64,000 nt of DNA from positions 1-64,000 of the forward strand of contig JADKIZ010000021.1 of the NCBI GenBank assembly GCA_016722445.1, read 5' to 3'. Below the pieces are notes generated by a model. The model worked only from the letters and a program-made list of their open reading frames with translations, had not been told where the DNA came from and did not search any database. Source of the DNA: Flavobacteriales bacterium (GTDB taxonomy: Bacteria; Bacteroidota; Bacteroidia; Flavobacteriales_D; Sanyastnellaceae). The stretch's first letter is position 1; each line of letters begins with the position of its first letter. Below, piece after piece: positions 19,837 through 27,570 of this stretch. A program made the position numbers and the translations under genes.

Positions 19837-21600
19837 TTATTTATTGGTTTTGTACGGTATGATAAAGTTGAATCCGATGGAGGCCCAATAATGCCAATCT
19901 CTGGATTGTGGTAAATTGGTATGTGGCGATACTGCCACCCAACGGTAATACACCGTTGTATACCGGACACGAAAACCAATGGCAAGATCTATTTCGGAGC
20001 GCCATTGCCGCACTTGTTCGGATGACAAAACATACCGGTCAATGGGTAATTCTATGCCTCCTGCCTGAACTCCTGAAGTTTTTACCGCCGTCTCAATTTC
20101 TTCATCATGAATTCGGTGGAGCATGCCATAACCTTGTAACATACCATCATAAAATACTTTTTTGATTCCATATCGGATGGAATAATATAAGCTGTTCTTT
20201 CGTGGTGCGTTCGCTCCTTCTAATGCGGGATACATATAACCATTATAATTGAGCAATGGACTACTTCCCGCGCTTTGTTTGAAGTCGTTTTTGCAAATGA
20301 TCAAACTTCCACCCGCAGATGTTTGCATGGTGCCAAATTTTCCTTCGGCTCGTAATGAAATGTGAACATCACGAGGTGCGCTGAGTCTAGCCTTGAGTTT
20401 ATTGAAGACATCGCCATTTCTGCTGAAAAGCATGATTTCAGGATTGTATTCCAAACTAAATCCCAATCTTCCCCCGCTCGCAATCTGAGTATTCCAAACG
20501 ACAGGATTGGTTGATGATGCCGTGATGTCTCTGTGTATTTTGTATTGTATCGATTCTGTGGTATTTCCACCCATTTTTCCAATTTTGATATAGGACGACG
20601 AACGAAATATTCCGTGTCTGTGAATCTTATATTTAGCCCGACCCCAATACTGAAATGAAGCAAAGGGACGATCAAGGCTGTCTACGAGTAGTGTGTCTGG
20701 ATTGAACAAATGGGCAGGAATGAAAACATTAGAATCCAACGGGTTATAATAAGGGTTTTTCTGGAAGTCCGGTGTATATGCCATCGCTCCGGTTACAATG
20801 GACTGATAACAATACATCGGCCTTCGACTGAATAGATTCGGAAATAAATCCATTTTAAAATAATCCGTCGGAAACTCAAGGGTTCCTCCACCGGTATACT
20901 CTCTGTCGCGGTTGTCATAAAAAGCAAAAACATCATTATCCAAATTCAACATGACACATTTGACTGGTTTTTTTACCGATGGCATATAGGAGTAAAAAAC
21001 GTAAGTGTGGTCGAAAACATAATTCATATGGACGTGCAATGATTCATGCAAGCGTTCATAGTTTTCAATGTGATATACCGGCCAATCATAATTCTGGTTG
21101 CCGTATTTCTCTAAACTCAGTGTGATTAAAATATCACTCGCAATTTGTTCGGTATAAAATAAAGTGGAAGGATTTCGAATACACTTCACATAATAGTCCA
21201 CATTAGAAATATCCGACATAATGGTCATGATCAATTGCCTTGCATATTCATTGGCGAGAGCTCTTGCACTTTGTTTCATCTCCCGCACTGGACTGGAGAG
21301 AGATGCCAATGGCGTGTGGGCATTCGGGTAGTTTATCGCTAAATCGGCATTGTTCAATTGTGTGTAAAAGGATGTATCTGCCACACCACTTTTTGATATT
21401 GCATTGAAATCAAGTATGGTGGCCTCCCGATTTTTATAATGTCTTCTGAGATTCGTTCCATATTGGTCGAGATTGTTTATTGCAAAATCTAATATTTCTA
21501 TTTCTTCCACTATTTCAGCCCTTTGTGCAAGGGTAAAATTGGAATGAACAAGAAATGCAATGAGCAAGAAAACATTTATACCTCGGATAAGATTTTTCAT
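19837..21600 (-). CDS. LpxR-family lipid A deacylase (DUF2219) with N-terminal extension
   Basis: A 587-residue outer-membrane protein with signal peptide ending SNFTLAQ. From about residue 215 it matches the LpxR barrel family, which removes the 3'-acyloxyacyl chain of lipid A: NLDNDVFAFYDNRDREYTGGG carries the conserved N-D pair and YTGG segment, LDRPFASFQYWG matches the DRPYAG-type motif, IKIGKMGGNTTE and QYKIHRD (His near 353) match the catalytic region, and WNTQI follows. It ends in a barrel strand ASIGFNFIIPY. Residues 25-210 are a mostly helical extension absent from the classical enzyme. The gene follows a membrane-protein gene by 15 bp, forming an operon. LpxR assignment is strong from motifs; activity is not proven. 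Confidence 0.8.
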   Translation of the reverse strand: MKNLIRGINVFLLIAFLVHSNFTLAQRAEIVEEIEILDFAINNLDQYGTNLRRHYKNREATILDFNAISKSGVADTSFYTQLNNADLAINYPNAHTPLASLSSPVREMKQSARALANEYARQLIMTIMSDISNVDYYVKCIRNPSTLFYTEQIASDILITLSLEKYGNQNYDWPVYHIENYERLHESLHVHMNYVFDHTYVFYSYMPSVKKPVKCVMLNLDNDVFAFYDNRDREYTGGGTLEFPTDYFKMDLFPNLFSRRPMYCYQSIVTGAMAYTPDFQKNPYYNPLDSNVFIPAHLFNPDTLLVDSLDRPFASFQYWGRAKYKIHRHGIFRSSSYIKIGKMGGNTTESIQYKIHRDITASSTNPVVWNTQIASGGRLGFSLEYNPEIMLFSRNGDVFNKLKARLSAPRDVHISLRAEGKFGTMQTSAGGSLIICKNDFKQSAGSSPLLNYNGYMYPALEGANAPRKNSLYYSIRYGIKKVFYDGMLQGYGMLHRIHDEEIETAVKTSGVQAGGIELPIDRYVLSSEQVRQWRSEIDLAIGFRVRYTTVYYRWVAVSPHTNLPQSRDWHYWASIGFNFIIPYKTNK

Positions 21601-21615
21601 GTGTGGTGATTTGTT

Positions 21616-22476
21616 TTATGATATTGCGTTTTTTTCACTCAATTGTTTTGCATGTTCAATGTTGGCTGATCTCATATAGAGTCGAATTCTGGCCATTTGG
21701 AATTTACCACTTGCTAGCCATGATATACCAAATGCCCAGAGCATCAGAGATTCAAACCAGAATACCAAATTTCCTTCATGTTTGAAGTATTTGAGTATAC
21801 CACATGTGAGCAGACAAATCAAAATGACTGTCCCACATATTCTGTATGTTCTTCTTTGCAATCTGTGAAGAGGCAACAACACATCCTCTGATTTTTCAGG
21901 TGTCGAGTCGGGAAAAATGTAAAAGCAGAACAACATGAAAATAAAGAAAAGCCCTATTGCTGCGATGTAGTGATAAATAAAAAAGTCTTTGTCATAACAA
22001 GGGGCTATTGCGACAATAACGGCACAAATTCCTGCGAGACTTGAAAGAATGTTTTCCTTCACGGTTTCTCCTTGATAGGTAATAAGGAAGGCGGCAAGTA
22101 TCAGAAGAACTCCTACGAAAACATCACGCATATAAAATTGATGGTAATTGCTGATGGTGCTGAGATAATCGTTGATTTTGGTTTCATTACAATGATAACC
22201 TTCCTGTGACGAGCAACCTGTTATTTCTCGGCAAGTACTATCTGGTTGTGTAGGATCTATGCAGTACCAATTCACCTTCATATCACAATAATGATATTGG
22301 ACTGGATTAGCTGCATTGATAAGGTCACCACGATGCATCTTATGCAAAAGGGGTTGAAACAGAAGTAGTAAAATTGGCAAGGATATCCCAAGCCACCCGA
22401 TGAATTTTCTTAATGTGTCGTAATTGACAGCTTGCCGCCGCTGTTGTGGTGACTTGAAAAAGTTCTCAATATTCAT
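21616..22476 (-). CDS. Multi-pass inner-membrane protein, unknown function
   Basis: A 286-residue protein with about six hydrophobic segments (WLGISLPILLLLF; FVGVLLILAAFLITY; LAGICAVIVAIAP; YIAAIGLFFIFMLFCFYIF; ICGTVILICLLTCGIL; FWFESLMLWAFGISWLA). The pattern YDTLRKFIGWLGISLP and SNYHQFYMRDVFVG resembles uncharacterised bacterial membrane proteins with a YYHT.MRDVFVG motif. A loop of about 70 residues after the first segment has several Cys (YHYCDMKVNWYC, CREITGCSS, YHCNET), suggesting disulfides on the periplasmic side. It lies 15 bp upstream of the LpxR-like gene on the same strand, so a link to envelope lipid modification is plausible but inferred. Confidence 0.7.
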   Translation of the reverse strand: MNIENFFKSPQQRRQAVNYDTLRKFIGWLGISLPILLLLFQPLLHKMHRGDLINAANPVQYHYCDMKVNWYCIDPTQPDSTCREITGCSSQEGYHCNETKINDYLSTISNYHQFYMRDVFVGVLLILAAFLITYQGETVKENILSSLAGICAVIVAIAPCYDKDFFIYHYIAAIGLFFIFMLFCFYIFPDSTPEKSEDVLLPLHRLQRRTYRICGTVILICLLTCGILKYFKHEGNLVFWFESLMLWAFGISWLASGKFQMARIRLYMRSANIEHAKQLSEKNAIS

Positions 22477-22659
22477 GGTGAAGATTTTGGTGATGAAATG
22501 ATGATCAAATCAAGGAAGTATTTTTTCCCCAAACAAGAGTGTCAAAGCTGTAATAAGGTGGGTGACATAACGGTGGAAATTCATGCTTGTGTGGTTCAAA
22601 TCCACTCGTATTACATTAAGACATTACGAATCATACTTTAAGGAATTTTTTGATCGGCT

Positions 22660-22667
22660 TATTTTTG
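22660..22667 (+). promoter_or_regulatory. Candidate -7 box TATTTTTG close to the GNAT start
   Basis: TATTTTTG matches the Bacteroidota TAnnTTTG box and ends only 4 bp before the ATG at 22672. A TTTA resembling the -33 TTTG lies about 19 bp upstream. If used, transcription would start at or next to the start codon, giving a leaderless message. Confidence 0.4.
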
Positions 22668-22671
22668 GCCT

Positions 22672-23199
22672 ATGAACCACGATACACTCCATACCGCAAG
22701 ACTTGAGATCGTCATTGTTACACCTTCCTTGATTCATGAGGTATTCAATCAATTGAACACGCAAGAACAAATGCAATTTTTCGGAGTTGACGAGACTGGA
22801 TTGTCGCATTATCGAGAAATGCATGAAGCTGGAATGGAGACACACCGCATTTCGATGAGACTATTTCTATTGAAATGGAACGGCACTGTCATCGGCGAAT
22901 GTGGATTCCATACCTGGAATATGCGTCACCATCGTGCGGAATTGTTTTATGTCATCAGAAATGATGAAAATAAAAGAAAGGGTTATGTTTCTGAAGCTTT
23001 ACCGGTGATATTGGCTCACGGATTCAATGACATGAATTTGAATCGGATTACGGCGCTGACCGCGGATTGGAATCACGCTTCTTTGGCTGTGATGAAAAAA
23101 TTTGGCTTCACCTTCGAAGGTGTGATGAGAGAAGACTACGTGGTAGACGACATACACGAGGACTCGGTATGTTATTCATTACTCAAAAGGAATGGCTGA
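22672..23199 (+). CDS. GNAT-family N-acetyltransferase (RimJ/RimL type)
   Basis: A 175-residue GNAT protein. It opens with the usual TARLEI strand, has GTVIGECGFHTWN (strands 2-3), AELFYVIRNDENKRKGYVSEAL with the acetyl-CoA pyrophosphate-binding loop, and LNRITALTADWNHASLAVMKKFGFTFEGVMRE, the C-terminal motif shared with RimJ/RimL ribosomal protein acetyltransferases. Length and layout are normal. The substrate cannot be named; many members acetylate N-termini or small molecules. It is divergent from the membrane protein/LpxR operon. Confidence 0.88.
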   Translation: MNHDTLHTARLEIVIVTPSLIHEVFNQLNTQEQMQFFGVDETGLSHYREMHEAGMETHRISMRLFLLKWNGTVIGECGFHTWNMRHHRAELFYVIRNDENKRKGYVSEALPVILAHGFNDMNLNRITALTADWNHASLAVMKKFGFTFEGVMREDYVVDDIHEDSVCYSLLKRNG

Positions 23200-23279
23200 A
23201 TACACAATTGTATTCAAAAACGAAGTAAATTTTCGGTATCTCTGTGGTGTTTCAAATCAATCTGAAGATAAGTAGCTTA

Positions 23280-23504
23280 TCAATGACTTGACCGCCTGGC
23301 CTTTCTTCTGGACTTTCTGACACTACACTGAATGTTTGTCATATCATGATCCGCGGCTTTCATGCGCCGTTTCCCCCAATGACTCGCTTGTTTATTCATC
23401 TTTTTGTGAGCTGAATAATCGAAACCCTTGGCCGATTGCGCCGAAACATTGTGTGACACAATAAATAGGATGGAGAGCATAAATATGGAAAGTATTCTCT
23501 TCAT
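23280..23504 (-). CDS. Small secreted basic protein
   Basis: A 74-residue protein; the start at 23504 is preferred because MKRILSIFMLSILFIVSHNVSAQ is a signal peptide. The mature part (about 50 residues) is strongly basic and rich in Lys, Arg and His (KKMNKQASHWGKRRMKAADHD ... KSRRKARRSSH), with one Cys. Such short basic exported proteins are common in Bacteroidota and uncharacterised. No operon partner: the gene stands between the GNAT gene and the TonB receptor. Confidence 0.55.
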   Translation of the reverse strand: MKRILSIFMLSILFIVSHNVSAQSAKGFDYSAHKKMNKQASHWGKRRMKAADHDMTNIQCSVRKSRRKARRSSH

Positions 23505-23709
23505 AATCGAACAACGTTGGTTTGTGAGAAAAATTGCAGGTGATGGGGTTACGAACCTCATTGGGAAAGGTTACGAACTTCTATGATCATTGTTTTCACG
23601 CTTTGAAACTTCCCGCTTTTGAGATTCACTTGTCGATATTCGATCTCTTTGTTATCATAAAATGTCTGGAGATACTTGATTCTTATAACTAATTGCCGCT
23701 AATGTCTTT

Positions 23710-26004
23710 CTAATAGAAGTTGTATCTTATTCCTGCAAAAAAACGCATTCCCTGATTCGGCCCATAGACATAGGTCGGATCAAACGTAAGTCCATATGGA
23801 TTGTTCGATGTGCGAAGTGCTTGACCATTTGCGTCAAATAAAACGTCTTTGTCAAATGGATCTTGTGACCTCGCAATAAGGAATGGATTGCCTTTCTGTG
23901 GAGTCCAATTCAACAAATTTTTAATGCCGAAATAAATCTCCATTTGTTTACCAATGCGCTTCGTCAGTTGTATGTTCTGTATACTCCACCATGGCGAATA
24001 TTCTGAACGTGGATCATTTGCACTCAACAATGGCAACTGCATCGGACTATATAATTTACCGTTATAATCAATGCGCAAATTCAACCGCTTCAGGTTATAG
24101 TTTATGTTCCATGTGCCAGACCATTTTTCTGTGAATAGCTGATTCTTTTTTACTCCATCATTAACACTGAAAACATCCTGATAGGTAGCTCCAATCAATG
24201 CGGTGAGGCCGTTGGTTAGTGCGAAATCTATGTTAACAGACATGCCGCGCGAAATGGCATATCCATGTAAATTGTCGTAGATGATTTTATTGACATCAGT
24301 CGTATAGTCTGCTATGATTCGATTGCTGAACCTGGTATAGAATAATGTAACATCCATGCCAGCCTGCAACTTTTTCCGTTGTGCTATTTTTTGAATATAG
24401 TTGACATTGCCGTTCCAGGATGTCTCAGGTTTTAAGGCGTCTAAGAATACGGTCTGCCTTGATCCAGTGAGTGCAGCATGGTCTTCCGTAAATACCTGAG
24501 CAACGCGATATCCATTGCCAATTCCTGTTCTAAGAATTGTCTTGTTATTCTTTGAACTCCACTTGTAGTTTAATCGGGGAGTGAAAATTTTTCCATGGAC
24601 AGAATGATGATCAAGACGCATTCCAAGTAAAAGCCTGTTCTGAGAATTCAAATGAATTTCATCTTGAATGAAAAACCCCGGCAGCCAAGATCGTGAAGCT
24701 TTATTGATGATATGACCTGCCGTATCTGTCGTGGTCGTTATTGGTGTGTCGTCATCATAATAGGTGTATCGTGTAGTGGCTCCAAACAACATGTCATGTT
24801 GACCGAAGTTTTTGAACCATGTCAATTGTCCAAATGAAATGATCTGTTGTGCATTAAATTTCGTTTTGCCATAAACGCTGTTTTGGTCATGTCCATTTGC
24901 ACTGAAACTAAATTGAATTTTTTCTTCGAATGGCAATTCGTAGTTGCTGAAAAGTTCCCATCTGCTGGTATAGATACTTTCTCCATAAATGCTATCTCCA
25001 CCGCGAAATTCGGGAGTCCATCTCATGTCTCCGCCCCAGCGATCTTCATAGACATAGCGTCCGGCTAAATTGAATATCCGGTCTTTTTTCCGGATAAAGT
25101 TCCACTTGTTAAACACGGAAATTCTCTGTTGCAAAGTGACATCGGTAAATTGATCATCATTGTTGTCTCTGGGATTTTGATAGGAATAAATATTCATCCC
25201 AAGCATTGACTCCGCTTTTTTGCCAGCGTTGAATTTGGTTGCTATATCTGCGCTCCATTCTTGCCAACTTGTTCCAAATACATCGATGGAAAATTTTGGA
25301 GCATTTGCTGTCTTTTTGGTGATGATGTTGATGAGTCCGCCTACAGCTTCACTGCCATATAGTGTGGATGCCGGCCCTTTCACTACTTCCACACGATCAA
25401 TGAGTGATTGTGGTATACCGGATAATCCATAAACGGTGGAAAGTCCACTTACCAGCGGCATTCCATCGATGAGTACCATCGTATAAGGTCCTTCAAGCCC
25501 ATTGATGTGTATGTCTCCGGTATTGCAAACGTTGCAATTGATTTGTGGTCTGATGCCATTGATGTTTTGTAATGCTTCGAAAACAGATGGAGTAGGATTC
25601 GATTTAAAGAATTGAGCGGAATAAACTTCTACTGCCACCGGGCAATCAAGTCGGGATACTTCTTTCATCGTGGCGGAGATGACCACTTCATCCGTGGTGT
25701 GACCATCATCTATCAAATCAAAATCGATCTGTGTATTTTGACCTGCGGAAATGTTGATTTTCTTTTCTACGGAAATGTATCCAATAGATTGAACCATGAT
25801 AACGTGTTGTCCTGCGGGTAAGCCACCAAGGATGTAGCGCCCTGCGCTATCTGACATGCAACCGAGTGCGGTGCCTTTGATGCTCACTACTGCATACTCC
25901 AATGCCTGACTTCCGGATATAATCTTACCATGCAAAGTAGCGTTCTGCCCTTGTGTTGTTGTACAAAGGAATAGGCTTATCAATAGCATTTGAATTCTGA
26001 TCAT
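23710..26004 (-). CDS. TonB-dependent outer-membrane receptor
   Basis: A 764-residue receptor. Signal peptide MIRIQMLLISLFLCTTTQGQ, then a CarboxypepD_reg-like domain (about 22-105, LHGKIISGSQALEYAVVSIKG), a plug domain (about 115-235) and a 22-stranded-type barrel ending GIRYNFY with terminal aromatic. The plug carries INCNVCNTGDIHINGLEGPYT and EVVKGPASTLYGSEAVGGLINIITK, the second being the classic plug signature; the CxxC in the first is a candidate metal-binding pair. It is divergent from a DtxR-type metalloregulator across an intergenic region with two palindromes, so metal or metal-chelate uptake under that regulator is likely; the metal is unknown. Confidence 0.88.
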   Translation of the reverse strand: MIRIQMLLISLFLCTTTQGQNATLHGKIISGSQALEYAVVSIKGTALGCMSDSAGRYILGGLPAGQHVIMVQSIGYISVEKKINISAGQNTQIDFDLIDDGHTTDEVVISATMKEVSRLDCPVAVEVYSAQFFKSNPTPSVFEALQNINGIRPQINCNVCNTGDIHINGLEGPYTMVLIDGMPLVSGLSTVYGLSGIPQSLIDRVEVVKGPASTLYGSEAVGGLINIITKKTANAPKFSIDVFGTSWQEWSADIATKFNAGKKAESMLGMNIYSYQNPRDNNDDQFTDVTLQQRISVFNKWNFIRKKDRIFNLAGRYVYEDRWGGDMRWTPEFRGGDSIYGESIYTSRWELFSNYELPFEEKIQFSFSANGHDQNSVYGKTKFNAQQIISFGQLTWFKNFGQHDMLFGATTRYTYYDDDTPITTTTDTAGHIINKASRSWLPGFFIQDEIHLNSQNRLLLGMRLDHHSVHGKIFTPRLNYKWSSKNNKTILRTGIGNGYRVAQVFTEDHAALTGSRQTVFLDALKPETSWNGNVNYIQKIAQRKKLQAGMDVTLFYTRFSNRIIADYTTDVNKIIYDNLHGYAISRGMSVNIDFALTNGLTALIGATYQDVFSVNDGVKKNQLFTEKWSGTWNINYNLKRLNLRIDYNGKLYSPMQLPLLSANDPRSEYSPWWSIQNIQLTKRIGKQMEIYFGIKNLLNWTPQKGNPFLIARSQDPFDKDVLFDANGQALRTSNNPYGLTFDPTYVYGPNQGMRFFAGIRYNFY

Positions 26005-26053
26005 AGAATTTTCGGAACTGACGTGGTAATTCAGACTTTAGGTGACAAAAGTA

Positions 26054-26112
26054 CAAAGTTAGAAGAGTCAAACAAATGTATTTGTGCCGTATTAACAAAA
26101 TTGTTATCTTTG
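26054..26112. promoter_or_regulatory. Divergent promoter/operator region of TonB receptor and DtxR regulator
   Basis: Plus strand: TTTG (26081-26084), 20 bp, then TATCTTTG (26105-26112), a near-perfect Bacteroidota promoter ending 5 bp before the regulator ATG. Minus strand: TAACTTTG (26061-26054) serves the receptor. Two perfect palindromes overlap this: ACAAAT-GT-ATTTGT (26072-26085), covering the -33 element, and TAACAA-AA-TTGTTA (26093-26106), covering the start of the -7 box. Their placement suits repression of the regulator by itself and control of the receptor. Confidence 0.6.
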
Positions 26113-26117
26113 TTTGT

Positions 26118-26774
26118 ATGAATTCGCTGACAGAAGAAAATTATTTGAAAGCACTTTATGCATTGGGAAATGAGAAGGGAGAGGTGAATGTGAATGACCT
26201 TTCTCGAAGACTTGAAATAAAGATGCCAACTGTGACGAGTATGATGAAAAAACTCGCTGCTAAGAAGTTGGTGCATTATGAAAGCTACAAGCCATTGAGG
26301 CTAACTGAAAAGGGGAGGAAAGAAGCTGCGTTGATCATCAGAAAACACAGACTTACCGAAATGTTTTTAGTTGAAAAAATGGGCTTCGGTTGGGAAGATG
26401 TGCACCCAATCGCGGAGCAGGTTGAGCATATTCAGTCAGTTCCTTTTTTTGAAAAGATGGACCAATTGCTCGGCTATCCAAAAGTTGACCCGCATGGTTC
26501 TCCAATACCAGATAGGAATGGCAAAGTTGTTTGGAAGGAATATCAGAAATTGAGTGAATGTAAGGTGGGCGAAACCGTTAAATTGTCAGCGGTCATCAAT
26601 ACCTCGGAGGATTTTTTGCGGTTTCTCAATAGCAGAGAGATTCATCTCGGCCTTAAGGTGAAGATCAAAGCCATCGAAAGTTTTGATCGGAGCATGAAAG
26701 TGAGTTATGCCAAAAGATCTGATGAAATTCTGAGCCATATCGTGAGTGACCGTTTGCTTGTGGAAAAAATTTGA
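26118..26774 (+). CDS. DtxR/MntR-family metal-dependent transcriptional regulator
   Basis: A 218-residue protein when started at 26118 (MNSLTEENYLKALYALG), the canonical DtxR-family beginning; the in-frame upstream start overlaps the promoter boxes. Winged helix at about 5-65 (VNVNDLSRRLEIKMPTVTSMMKKLAAKKLVHYE, then LTEKGRKEA), dimerisation and metal-binding region at about 70-125 (RKHRLTEMFLVEKMGFGWEDVHPIAEQVEHIQ: family ligand positions include His and Glu here), then a C-terminal SH3-like FeoA-type domain (KVGETVKLSAVINTSEDFLRFLNSREIHLGLKVKI). Family members repress metal uptake genes when Fe2+ or Mn2+ is bound. Divergent from a TonB receptor. Confidence 0.9.
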   Translation: MNSLTEENYLKALYALGNEKGEVNVNDLSRRLEIKMPTVTSMMKKLAAKKLVHYESYKPLRLTEKGRKEAALIIRKHRLTEMFLVEKMGFGWEDVHPIAEQVEHIQSVPFFEKMDQLLGYPKVDPHGSPIPDRNGKVVWKEYQKLSECKVGETVKLSAVINTSEDFLRFLNSREIHLGLKVKIKAIESFDRSMKVSYAKRSDEILSHIVSDRLLVEKI

Positions 26775-26916
26775 TGTGTTGTTTGTCGTTGCTTGATATT
26801 GAGATGTCAAAAGGTATCGACTTCCGTCATGTGTAATTTCAAATTGGCCACGAATTGATCAGGACGATGAATTCTATTTTCTTGAGCCATTGATTTCATG
26901 GCACCCCAACTACAGT

Positions 26917-26924
26917 TATTTTTG
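26917..26924 (+). promoter_or_regulatory. Candidate -7 box TATTTTTG for the DUF1801 gene
   Basis: Matches TAnnTTTG, 35 bp upstream of the ATG at 26960. No good -33 TTTG at the expected distance was found. Confidence 0.35.
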
Positions 26925-26959
26925 TGTGATAGAAGATACTTCACCATTACAATTATTCT

Positions 26960-27424
26960 ATGGCTAAAAAGTCCGCAAAACCGGCTATAAAAGCAATAAA
27001 AAAGGCTCCTGTTAAGAAGTCAGCTGTAAATAAGAGTTCAGAAAAACCAGGTCCATATGGGGCTAAAAAATTCAGCACCATTGATGAGTACCACAGCAAT
27101 TTTCCTCCCGACATTCAGGTGGTATTGAATCAAATCAGAGCGGTTATTCGCAAAGCTGCACCTCAGGCCAAAGAGGAAATAAGTTACAATATGCCGGCAT
27201 TCCGTCAGGATAAGGTGCTGGTATACTATGCAGCCAACAAGGAGCATTTGGGTTTTTATCCAACCCCAGGTCCGCTGTTACTTTTTGCGGCAGAGTTGAT
27301 CAAGTTTAAATCTTCCAAGGGCGCTGTTCAATTTCCCTATGACCAGAAACTTCCTGTTTCGCTCATTGAAAAAATGGTGAAGTACAGGGTAAAAGAAGAG
27401 TCAGAAAGGTCCAAAAAGAAGTAG
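26960..27424 (+). CDS. DUF1801 protein (YdhG/Fra-like)
   Basis: A 154-residue cytoplasmic protein. The first 35 residues are a Lys/Ala-rich basic tail (AKKSAKPAIKAIKKAPVKKS); residues about 38-150 form a DUF1801 domain: TIDEYHSNFPPDIQVVLNQIRAVIRKAAPQAKEEISYNMPAF, VYYAANKEHLGFYPTPGPL, and KGAVQFPYDQKLPVSLIEKMVKYRVKE. Relatives include Bacillus YdhG/Fra, described as a frataxin-like iron chaperone, but many DUF1801 proteins have no known role. It lies after the DtxR gene on the same strand with about 185 bp between and its own candidate promoter. Confidence 0.8.
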   Translation: MAKKSAKPAIKAIKKAPVKKSAVNKSSEKPGPYGAKKFSTIDEYHSNFPPDIQVVLNQIRAVIRKAAPQAKEEISYNMPAFRQDKVLVYYAANKEHLGFYPTPGPLLLFAAELIKFKSSKGAVQFPYDQKLPVSLIEKMVKYRVKEESERSKKK

Positions 27425-27515
27425 TAGATCATTTCAAGCGCTATTCGCTGACACAGTGCGATTTACCTTCTGGAGATCGCATTTATTTATCGCGATGGCT
27501 ACTTCGTCTTCCCAA

Positions 27516-27523
27516 TAATTTTG
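27516..27523 (+). promoter_or_regulatory. Candidate -7 box TAATTTTG for uvrA
   Basis: Matches TAnnTTTG and would give a 5' leader of about 40 nt before the ATG at 27571. A -33 element was not clear. No LexA-type site was recognised. Confidence 0.35.
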
Positions 27524-27570
27524 AACAACCTTGAATCACGGCGCTTTCATGCTGAAATTAGCGCCCATCT

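Noticed and set aside
22553..22615. tRNA-like segment with GGTTCAAATCC
   Set aside because: A T-arm-like stem is present, but the segment between possible acceptor arms is about 63 nt, one acceptor pair mismatches and no D or anticodon arm fits.
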